A DNA stretch of 5,545 bases from Deltaproteobacteria bacterium (GTDB lineage: Bacteria; Desulfobacterota; Desulfarculia; Adiutricales; JAGVGV01), in NCBI GenBank assembly GCA_020056895.1, contig JAGVGV010000380.1, positions 1 through 5,545 on the forward strand. Reading direction: 5' to 3'. Positions 1 through 5,545 of this stretch are shown here, one piece after another. The notes below the pieces were generated by a model, which was not told the DNA's origin, searched no databases, and saw nothing but the letters and a program-made list of their open reading frames with translations. Positions within the stretch are counted from its first letter, which is position 1. The number at the start of each line of letters is the position of its first letter. The translations under genes and the position numbers were made by a program.

Positions 1-13
1 GCTCTTCCGATCT
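1..13. other. Residual Illumina adapter sequence at the contig edge
   Basis: Bases 1-13 read GCTCTTCCGATCT, whose reverse complement AGATCGGAAGAGC is the common 13-base core of Illumina TruSeq-type adapters. The glyS frame entering from the right is conserved family sequence up to a Leu-Gly-Val at about base 16, then would run into a meaningless Ile-Asp-Arg-Lys-Ser encoded by the adapter. In the GlyS family this point normally continues with a conserved Arg-Ile. This is a library artefact left by incomplete trimming and should be excluded from annotation. Base 13 itself is ambiguous, because the adapter's terminal T coincides with A-tailing. Confidence 0.93.
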
Positions 14-1482
14 ATCACGCCCAGGGCTTGGCGCCGGAGGGCGAAGGGATCGGCCGTACCGGTGGGAACAAGGCCCACCGAAAAGCAACCGACAATGGTG
101 TCCATCTTGTCCGCCAGGCTCAAAAGCGCTCCGGCGCTGGACTGGGGCAATTCCCCCCCGGCCCGAACCGGCAGATAATGCTCGAAAATGGCCTGAGCCA
201 CGGCCTCGGGTTCGCCGTCGGCCAGGGCGTATTCCCGGCCCATCACGCCTTGGAGCGTGGGGAATTCGCCCACCACGCCCGAAACCAGATCGCACTTGCA
301 CAAATCAGCGGCTCGGAGAAGCGTGGCTTTGACGGCCGGGTCCAACCGGTCGGCCAAAAATTCGGCCACCCGGCGGAACCGCTGGACCTTTTCCCACGAC
401 GTTCCCAAAAGGGCGTGAAAGACCACGGTTTCCAGCTTGGCCCGCATGTCTTCCAGCCGGATTTTGCGGTCTTCCTCGAAATAGAACCGGGCATCGTCCA
501 GCCGGGCTCGAAGAACCCGTTCATGCCCCCGGCGGACCACGTTCATGTCCCGGGCCCGGGTGTTGTTGATGGCGATGAAGAACGGCCGCATCCGGCCCGA
601 ATCGTCCACCAGGGCGAAATACCGCTGGTGGGACCGCATGGCCGTGATCAGGATATCCTGAGGCAGTTTGAGGTACGATTCATCGAACCGGCCTAAAATG
701 CCCACCGGGTTCTCCACCAGATCGGCCACTTCGATCACCAAATCGTCATCGGGCAGAAAGCGGACGCCCGGACCCGCTTCGGCCACCAGGCGGTCGATTT
801 CCTTTTTGACCAATTCTTCCCGCTGCGCATGCCCGGTGATTACTTGGGCCACGGCCAGCCGGGCCTCATATTCATCCGGCGCGGTGATGGTGACCGGCCC
901 GGGATGCAGGAACCGGTGGCCGAAGCTCTGGTTGCCGGCCTTGATTTCGCCCAAACTCATAGGCAGCACCTTGCCGTCCAAAACGGCCAAAAGCCAGTGG
1001 ATGGGCCGGACGAAAACCAGTTCGCCCTTGCCCCAGCGCATGGTCTTGGGAAACGGCAGACCCAGGATGAGGGGCGGCAGCAGTTCGGTAAGCACATCGG
1101 CCGTGGGCCGTCCCGGAAATTCCTTCCGCACCGCCACGTACGGACCCTTGGGGGTTTCCAGAGTAAACAGCCGGGCCACGTCCACGTTTTGGCCCCGGGC
1201 GAAACCCGTGGCCGCTTTGGTGGGGTTGCCGTTGGCGTCGAACGCGGCTCGGGCGGGAGGGCCGGTAATCTCCTGAACGGTATCCGGCTGCTTGTCCAGC
1301 AAGCCGTACACGGCGAAGGCCATGCGGCGGGGCGTGATCCAGGTTTTGATCCGGTCAAACGTCAGGCGGGCCGCTTCCATTTTTTCCTTCAGGCGTTCCT
1401 GAAGAGTGGCCATGGCCGGGGCCATATACGGGGCCGGAATCTCCTCGGCGCCCACTTCCACGATCAGGTCCAGGCGGCTCAT
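14..1482 (-). CDS. glyS: Glycyl-tRNA synthetase beta subunit, 3'-truncated by the contig end
   Basis: Beta subunit of the heterotetrameric glycyl-tRNA synthetase, which with GlyQ charges tRNA-Gly with glycine using ATP in the cytoplasm. The beta chain mainly binds tRNA. The frame is open for 489 codons from the ATG at 1482 to the left edge, against roughly 690 residues for the family, so about the last 200 residues, including the C-terminal anticodon-binding domain, are missing. Family motifs in order are: VEVGAEEIP at residues 8-16; TPRRMA at 50-55; a GPP turn at 74-76; FPKTMRWG at 144-151, followed by RPIHW; FGHRF at 187-191; LVENPVGILGRF at 255-266; HQRYF at 285-289; ERVLRARLDDARF at 321-333; EFPTLQGVMGREYA at 406-419; EHYLP at 434-438; LADKMDT at 456-462; and PTGTADPFALRRQALG at 473-488. 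I found no frameshift or internal stop. The start is fixed by the ATGA overlap with the glyQ stop and a well-placed Shine-Dalgarno. The last few bases abut adapter sequence. Confidence 0.96.
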
Positions 1483-2378
1483 TGGGCGCCTCCCATACGT
1501 TTCATCAACGGATGTCCCATGGCTTCCCGCTGGGCCACATATCCTTGGGCGGCGGCCCGAGCCCGGTTCCGCACCCGGGCGATGAACCGGGTTCGTTCGG
1601 CCACGCTGATGGCGCCTCGGGCGTCGAGCAGATTGAACAGGTGGGAACACTTCAAACAGTAATCATAGGCCGGCAGCACCAAGCCCTCTTCGGCCATCCG
1701 TTTCGATTCCGCTTCGGCCATATCGAAAGCCTTGAACAGCATGGCCGTATCGGCGGTTTCGAAATTGTACTTGGACCATTCCACTTCGCCCATGTGGTGC
1801 ACGTCGCCATACGAAAAAAACTGGTTCCACTTCAGGTCGTACACGTTGTCCTTTTCCTGAAGATACATGGCCAGGCGTTCCAGCCCATACGTGAGTTCCA
1901 CGCTGATGGGGGAAAGATCGAACCCGCCGGACTGCTGGAAATAGGTGAATTGAGTCACTTCCATGCCGTCCAGCCAGACTTCCCAGCCAATGCCCCAGGC
2001 GCCCAAGGTGGGCGATTCCCAATCGTCCTCGACGAACCGGATGTCGTGGTCCAGCGGATCGATGCCCAAACATCGCAGGCTGTCCAGATACATATCCTGA
2101 ATGTTCAGGGGCGATGGCTTGAGCAGCACCTGGTACTGGTAGTAATGCTGGAGCCGGTTGGGGTTTTCACCGTACCGGCCGTCCGTGGGACGGCGGGAGG
2201 GTTCGACGTACGCCACCCGCCAGGGTTCGGGCCCAAGGCACCGGAGCGTGGTGGCCGGGTTCATGGTGCCGGCGCCGATTTCTAGGTCATACGGCTGCTG
2301 AATTATGCAACCCTGGTCGGCCCAAAAGCGTTCCATGGTCAGGATCAGGTCCTGAAAAGTCCCTGGTTTTGAGTTCAT
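1479..2378 (-). CDS. glyQ: Glycyl-tRNA synthetase alpha subunit
   Basis: Catalytic alpha subunit of the bacterial heterotetrameric glycyl-tRNA synthetase, a class II aminoacyl-tRNA synthetase that activates glycine with ATP and, with GlyS, transfers it to tRNA-Gly. The complete protein is 299 residues, the usual size for the family. Visible family motifs are: TFQDLILTMERFWADQGC at residues 7-24; QQPYDLEIGAGTMNPAT at 27-43; the class II motif 2 region from RVAYVEPSRRPTDGRYG (54-70) through ENPNRLQHYYQYQV; RFVEDDWESPTLGAWGIGWE at 114-133; GMEVTQFTYFQQ at 138-149; the motif 3 region ELTYGLERLAMY with its Arg at about 168; and the C-terminal YDYCLKCSHLFNLLDARGAISV with ERTRFIARVRNRAR at 261-274. 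The ATG at 2378 gives a short N-terminal lead-in of normal length before the conserved TFQDLI. It is followed directly by glyS with a 4-base overlap. The wording, for example MYLQEKDNVYDLKWN, resembles Desulfobacterota homologues, which is only an impression. Confidence 0.98.
   Translation of the reverse strand: MNSKPGTFQDLILTMERFWADQGCIIQQPYDLEIGAGTMNPATTLRCLGPEPWRVAYVEPSRRPTDGRYGENPNRLQHYYQYQVLLKPSPLNIQDMYLDSLRCLGIDPLDHDIRFVEDDWESPTLGAWGIGWEVWLDGMEVTQFTYFQQSGGFDLSPISVELTYGLERLAMYLQEKDNVYDLKWNQFFSYGDVHHMGEVEWSKYNFETADTAMLFKAFDMAEAESKRMAEEGLVLPAYDYCLKCSHLFNLLDARGAISVAERTRFIARVRNRARAAAQGYVAQREAMGHPLMKRMGGAQ
1489..1494 (-). promoter_or_regulatory. Ribosome binding site for glyS, with ATGA overlap to glyQ
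   Basis: On the minus strand a GGGAGG lies six bases before the glyS ATG (1482-1480), inside the last codons of glyQ. The glyQ TGA (1481-1479) and the glyS ATG share bases in an ATGA. This arrangement usually means translational coupling, which fits the equal amounts of alpha and beta chain needed for the alpha2beta2 enzyme. It also decides the glyS start. Confidence 0.75.
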
Positions 2379-2387
2379 ATGGGCGGT

Positions 2388-2396
2388 CCACCCCCC
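2388..2396 (-). promoter_or_regulatory. Probable glyQ ribosome binding site (G-rich, non-canonical)
   Basis: Reading toward glyQ, GGGGGGTGG ends nine bases before the ATG at 2378. It can pair with the anti-Shine-Dalgarno sequence only imperfectly, but no better site lies nearby. The CCGCCC between it and the start codon could partly pair with the G run, so access may be limited. Confidence 0.45.
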
Positions 2397-2412
2397 GGAA
2401 AACGAGTGATGA

Positions 2413-2442
2413 AAACTACCACCCCCCTCCCTTCCCTGTCAA
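2413..2442 (-). promoter_or_regulatory. Candidate sigma70-type promoter of glyQS
   Basis: On the minus strand a perfect TTGACA (-35, bases 2442-2437) is followed after 18 bases by TAGTTT (-10, bases 2418-2413). The -10 matches the consensus at its first, second and last positions only. Transcription would begin near 2406, leaving a leader of about 28 bases that is too short for a T-box or riboswitch. The spacer (2436-2419) is almost pure G and A, which is unusual. The promoter would let glyQS be transcribed independently of the signalling gene upstream. Evidence is by inspection only. Confidence 0.5.
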
Positions 2443-2447
2443 GCCCG

Positions 2448-2462
2448 GCCCGTAGGACGGGC
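2448..2462 (-). other. Short inverted repeat just upstream of the glyQ -35 element
   Basis: GCCCGT-cct-ACGGGC on the minus strand gives a six-base-pair GC-rich stem with a three-base loop, ending five bases before the TTGACA. No run of T follows in either direction, so it does not qualify as a standard intrinsic terminator. It could be a weak or Rho-assisted termination site for the upstream gene, an operator for glyQS, or chance in GC-rich DNA. Confidence 0.3.
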
Positions 2463-2524
2463 GGCCGATACGGGGGACGGAGAATCCGACTTCGAATGGC
2501 TCCATGCCGCCCCGTGGACGCACG

Positions 2525-2551
2525 GACACTTGACATTTGACTTGTCACTAG
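2525..2551 (+). repeat. 27-base direct repeat, copy 1
   Basis: This copy has the form GACACTTGA, four variable bases (CATT), then TGACTTGTCACTAG. Copy 2 at 2618-2644 has the same layout, and 22 of 27 positions agree. Four of the five differences fall in the four-base spacer, which suggests two conserved blocks at fixed spacing and not random similarity. The second block forms the left half of the palindrome centred at 2549/2550. The most natural reading is a pair of binding sites for a DNA-binding protein, but I cannot name one. Confidence 0.6.
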
Positions 2552-2561
2552 TGACAGGTCA
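2538..2561. promoter_or_regulatory. Candidate operator: 24-base palindrome with a perfect 14-base core
   Basis: The core TGTCACTAGTGACA (2543-2556) is a perfect palindrome. It extends outward to 24 bases with TGAC/GTCA arms and a single mismatched pair (2542/2557). No T-run follows on either strand, so it is not an intrinsic terminator. It sits about 95 bases upstream of the proposed glyQ -35 and about 100 bases downstream of the signalling gene's stop. The symmetry fits a site for a dimeric transcription factor. Its identity and its target gene are unknown. Confidence 0.5.
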
Positions 2562-2617
2562 TGTGTTAACTGTCGGCAAGCGTTCAGCCGCTCTGGGTTA
2601 TGGCAACCACTTATTCC

Positions 2618-2644
2618 GACACTTGAAGCGTGATTTGTCACTAG
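2618..2644 (+). repeat. 27-base direct repeat, copy 2
   Basis: This copy reads GACACTTGA, four variable bases (AGCG), then TGATTTGTCACTAG, offset exactly 93 bases from copy 1. Here the right half of the palindrome is missing: after CTAG the sequence becomes GCATTG, so this would be a half site. It lies 18 bases past the stop codon of the GGDEF-EAL gene. No similarity between the two copies extends beyond the 27 bases, so this is not a simple tandem duplication of the whole segment. Confidence 0.6.
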
Positions 2645-2662
2645 GCATTGGGGCGCGAAGGC

Positions 2663-5545
2663 TCAGCCCGGTTCCTTCCGGGTTTCCTCAATCCCCGGAG
2701 TCGGGACGCACCGCGTCATGAAGGCCTCGAAATCCAAGGGCGAAAGAGGCCGGCTGAAATAAAACCCCTGCATCAACTGGCAGCCCTGATCCCTTAGAAA
2801 ATCCTTGTGTTCAACGGTTTCCACGCCTTCGGCCACGGCCTGGATATTGAGGTTTCGGGCCATGGCGATGATGGTTTTTACGATCTCGCGGTCATCCTTG
2901 TTTTCCAGGGCGTCGGTCATGAAGGACCGGTCGATCTTGAGGGTATCGATGGGCAGTCGCCGCAGGTAGCTGAGGGAGGAATACCCGGTTCCGAAATCGT
3001 CGATGGACAGGTGAACGCCCATCTCCCGTAACCGCTTCATCTGCCGGATGGCTTCCTCGGGGTCTTCCATGACGCAGCTTTCCGTCAGTTCCAGTTGCAG
3101 CCGATCGGCCGGAAGACCGGTCTGGACCAGAGCCCTGGCCACTCCTTCCACCAGGCCGGTTTCCCGGAACTGGCGGGGCGAAAGGTTCACCGCCACGTAA
3201 AGGTCCGGGCTGCCCTGAGCTCTCCATGCCTGGGTCTGGGCGCAGGCGGTCCGGAGCACCCAATCGCCAATGGGCACGATCAACCCGCTTTCCTCGGCCA
3301 GGGAAATAAACTTGGCCGGGGGCACCAACCCCAGTTCCGGGTGCCGCCAACGGATCAGCGCTTCCACCCCCAGAACCTGGTCGCCGGGCCCCATCAGGGG
3401 CTGATAGTGGAGGATGAATTCGCATCGGTCCAGGGCCTGCCGGAGGCTCGATTCCAGCTTCATCCGTTCCAACGCCGCCCGGTGCATTTCCTCGGTGTAA
3501 AACCGGTACCCGTCCCGGCCCTCCTTGGCGGCGTACATGGCCATATCGGCGTTTTTAACCAAGGCTTCCACGGTGAGGCCGTCGGATGGCCACACGCTGA
3601 TCCCCAGGCTGCCCGAAGTATAAATGTCGTGGCCCTTGATCTGGAACGGCCGGGCCACCGATTCCCGGATTTTTTGGGCCACCTTGGCCACGTCCAGGCC
3701 TTCGTGCAGGTTCGTCAGAATCACCGTGAATTCGTCCCCGCCCAGCCGGAAAATGTGGTCGGACCGCCGCAGGCAGTCCTTCACTCGGACGGCCACGGCC
3801 CGCAAAAGGTCGTCGCCGATGTCGTGGCCCAGGCTGTCGTTCACGTTCTTGAATTTATCAAGGTCCAGGAAGAGCAGCGCCCACATGTTGTCGGCTCGGC
3901 GGCGTTCGGCCTGGTTGAGGGTGTCTTCGAGTTTTTCATAAAAGGCCTTCCGGTTGGGAAGGCCGGTTAACAGGTCGTGAAAGGCCACGTATTTCAGGTC
4001 TTTTTCGGCTCGTTTCCGTTCGGAAATATCCTGCAGCGTCAGCACCGACCCCCGGACCGCGCCTTCTTCGTCCAGGAACACCGCGCCGCTCACGCTCACG
4101 TCCACCAGGCGGCCGTCCCCGGTTTGGCGGCGGGTTTCCACGCCGGAAAACGACCGCCCCCTTTTCAGCTTTTCTTCCATTTCCCAGGTTTCGCTGGTGT
4201 TTTCCTGGGGAATAAAATCCAGGGGCCCCCCCGCGACCTCGGACAGGGACCACCCGAACAAGTCGGTGAAAGCCTGGTTGACATAGGTTACGTCGCCGTC
4301 CGCATCCCGGACGATCACCGGATCGGGCACGGTTTCCAGAAAGGTGCGGTGGCGTTCTTCGCTTTCCCGCAAGGCCATTTGGGCCTTCCGTCGTTCGGTG
4401 AGGTCCCGGGAAACGCCGCGAAGCCCGAGGTTCGAGGCCGATTCGGCCAGGGGGGAAAGGGAAATGGACAGGAACCGAAAATCGCCGCCGGGAAGAACGA
4501 TTTCGAAATCCGGCGCCAATACGGGTTGGCCGTCGGTTCGGACCTGGGCGAACACCCGGGCCGCCCGAGCCGCGGCGCGGGGGGTGGCCAGGGACGCGAG
4601 CCGTTGGCCTTGAAGGGCTTCCCGGTCCCGGCCCATTTGGCGGCAAAAGGAATCGTTGAAAAAGGTCAATCGATCCTCGGCGTCGATTTCCAAGTACCCT
4701 TCCTGGATCCGTTCCAAAATCCCCCGGTACTTTTCTTCGGAAACCCGGAGAGCGGTTTCCGCTTCGATCCGGGTGGAAATATCCCGGTAAATGGCGAAAT
4801 ACATCGGCTCGCCGCCCGGCATATCCCGGATGGGGGACACCAATATGGATACCGGAATCCTCCGGCCGTTCCGGGCTTGGCGGATGGTTTCCAGGAACAG
4901 GGCCTGCCCGGCCCGGCCCCGGCGGGATGCTTCCCGGCCTTCTTCGTCCCGTTCCGGCGGCACCACCAGGTCATCGATGTTCCGTCCGATGGCCTGTTCG
5001 GGGGTGAAGCCGAACAGGCGGGTGAATTCCGGGTTCACTCGGATAATGCGTTCTTCTCCATCCATGATGACGATGGCTTCGGGGGCGCATTCGATAAGGC
5101 CGTTCAGCAGGGCGGTCCTGAACAGCAGTTCCGCTTCGTTTTTTTTCTGGCGGCTCACATCCTGGACAATGACCCGGAGCCCGTGGGGATGGTGGGGGGA
5201 TTCCATGGGGGCGGCGGTCAGCAGAGTGGGGATGGTGGAGCCGTCCCGAACGACCATGCGGTATTCGGTGGAGCCGATGGTTTCGCCGGCCAGCACCCGG
5301 CGTACGCCGGTGAGGGCTCGGATCAGTTCGTCGGGCGGCAGCACCCGGCTGATGTGAAAGCCGGTTTCCAGATCCTGGGCGTCGATGCCGAAGGTGGTGA
5401 ACCCCAGCCGGTTGGTCCAGGTTACGAACCCCCGGCCGTCCAGTTCGGCGACCACGGCGGGCAGCAGATCGGCCATTTCGCGGAACCGCCGTTCGCTTTC
5501 GACCAGGGCCGCCTCGGCGGTTTTACGCTGGGTAATGTCACGATA
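2663..5545 (-). CDS. Multi-PAS GGDEF-EAL cyclic-di-GMP signalling protein, 5'-truncated by the window edge
   Basis: Predicted dual-domain enzyme that could both make c-di-GMP from two GTP (GGDEF) and hydrolyse it (EAL) in response to signals sensed by PAS domains. Numbering is from the Met codon at 5476. The frame continues 23 codons further to the edge, encoding RDITQRKTAEAALVESERRF, the typical tail of another PAS domain, so the true start lies outside. Four PAS domains follow at about 1-107, 121-236, 250-362 and 377-488, each ending in a DIS/DLT-type linker. The GGDEF domain (about 491-655) has the DLDKFKNVND metal/substrate segment, RRSD as a complete RxxD inhibitory site at 570-573, and RLGGDEF with GGDEF at 579-583. 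The EAL domain (about 672-922) keeps EAL at 705-707, N764, the ELTE Glu at 796, DD at 826-827, K847, E883, E886 and Q903, so it appears catalytically competent. No membrane segment is visible in this part. The PAS ligands cannot be told; no LOV-type flavin motif is present. Which activity dominates is unknown. Confidence 0.95.
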   Translation of the reverse strand, partial: YRDITQRKTAEAALVESERRFREMADLLPAVVAELDGRGFVTWTNRLGFTTFGIDAQDLETGFHISRVLPPDELIRALTGVRRVLAGETIGSTEYRMVVRDGSTIPTLLTAAPMESPHHPHGLRVIVQDVSRQKKNEAELLFRTALLNGLIECAPEAIVIMDGEERIIRVNPEFTRLFGFTPEQAIGRNIDDLVVPPERDEEGREASRRGRAGQALFLETIRQARNGRRIPVSILVSPIRDMPGGEPMYFAIYRDISTRIEAETALRVSEEKYRGILERIQEGYLEIDAEDRLTFFNDSFCRQMGRDREALQGQRLASLATPRAAARAARVFAQVRTDGQPVLAPDFEIVLPGGDFRFLSISLSPLAESASNLGLRGVSRDLTERRKAQMALRESEERHRTFLETVPDPVIVRDADGDVTYVNQAFTDLFGWSLSEVAGGPLDFIPQENTSETWEMEEKLKRGRSFSGVETRRQTGDGRLVDVSVSGAVFLDEEGAVRGSVLTLQDISERKRAEKDLKYVAFHDLLTGLPNRKAFYEKLEDTLNQAERRRADNMWALLFLDLDKFKNVNDSLGHDIGDDLLRAVAVRVKDCLRRSDHIFRLGGDEFTVILTNLHEGLDVAKVAQKIRESVARPFQIKGHDIYTSGSLGISVWPSDGLTVEALVKNADMAMYAAKEGRDGYRFYTEEMHRAALERMKLESSLRQALDRCEFILHYQPLMGPGDQVLGVEALIRWRHPELGLVPPAKFISLAEESGLIVPIGDWVLRTACAQTQAWRAQGSPDLYVAVNLSPRQFRETGLVEGVARALVQTGLPADRLQLELTESCVMEDPEEAIRQMKRLREMGVHLSIDDFGTGYSSLSYLRRLPIDTLKIDRSFMTDALENKDDREIVKTIIAMARNLNIQAVAEGVETVEHKDFLRDQGCQLMQGFYFSRPLSPLDFEAFMTRCVPTPGIEETRKEPG

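Noticed and set aside
829..1662. Plus-strand open frame of 277 codons opposite glyS and glyQ, and similar long frames at 28-696, 668-1276 and 1482-2285
   Set aside because: They lie wholly opposite strongly conserved synthetase coding sequence, show no recognisable domain, and are explained by stop-poor antisense frames in GC-rich DNA.
2379..2412. T-box or glycine riboswitch leader controlling glyQS
   Set aside because: The leader from the proposed start is only about 28 bases, and no T-box sequence or glycine aptamer pattern is visible. T-box control of glyQS is typical of Firmicutes, which this does not resemble.
2530..2535. Plus-strand TTGACA as the -35 of a promoter reading toward the GGDEF-EAL gene
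   Set aside because: No acceptable -10 element lies 16-19 bases downstream, and the transcript would run antisense to the neighbouring gene.
2375..2641. Small open frames in the intergenic region (88 codons minus strand at 2375-2641; 63 codons plus strand at 2530-2721)
   Set aside because: They have no convincing ribosome binding site or recognisable protein sequence. The first runs through the proposed promoter and repeats, and the second runs into the end of the GGDEF-EAL gene on the other strand.
2525..2644. CRISPR array, integron attC site or remnant of a mobile element
   Set aside because: There are only two repeat copies with a single 66-base gap, no third unit, no transposase or integrase in the window, and no recombination core site matching attC.
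3095..3970. Plus-strand open frame of 291 codons opposite the GGDEF-EAL gene, and other frames in 2807-5357
   Set aside because: The composition is that of an antisense shadow, and the minus-strand frame carries intact GGDEF and EAL motifs throughout.
5474..5476. ATG at 5476 as the start of the GGDEF-EAL protein
   Set aside because: The frame stays open to the window edge, and the 23 upstream codons encode a typical PAS-linker tail, so this Met is internal.

Overview
This 5.5 kb window is from a GC-rich bacterial genome. All recognisable genes lie on the minus strand, so in transcription order the layout runs from high to low coordinates: a large PAS-GGDEF-EAL signalling protein (5545 to 2663, 5' end outside the window), a 284-base intergenic region (2662 to 2379), glyQ (2378 to 1479), and glyS (1482 to the left edge, 3' end missing). 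Separate glyQ and glyS genes show the bacterial alpha2beta2 type of glycyl-tRNA synthetase. The wording of the GlyQ protein, together with a multi-PAS cyclic-di-GMP protein, looks to me most like Desulfobacterota (former Deltaproteobacteria). That placement is an impression from sequence style, not a database result.

The first 13 bases are not genomic. They match the 3' end of the standard Illumina adapter, and the glyS reading frame is natural up to that junction and not beyond it. The left edge is therefore most likely a contig end from short-read assembly, and glyS is truncated by the assembly, not by biology.

glyQ and glyS form a tight operon: the glyQ stop and glyS start overlap as ATGA, and a good Shine-Dalgarno sequence for glyS lies inside the end of glyQ. 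A candidate sigma70-type promoter with a perfect TTGACA sits just upstream of glyQ, and its spacer is an unusual G-rich purine tract. The upstream signalling gene carries intact active-site motifs for both making (GGDEF, with an RxxD inhibitory site) and breaking down (EAL) cyclic-di-GMP, behind at least four PAS domains. Nothing visible ties its function to glycyl-tRNA synthesis; the two are neighbours on the same strand, probably transcribed separately.

The least explained part is the intergenic region. It holds a 14-base perfect palindrome (24 bases with one mismatched pair) and a 27-base direct repeat in two copies exactly 93 bases apart, the first overlapping the palindrome. These look like operator or protein-binding sites, but no regulator is recognisable. 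I see no CRISPR array, tRNA, rRNA, transposon or clearly new defence or metabolic system.
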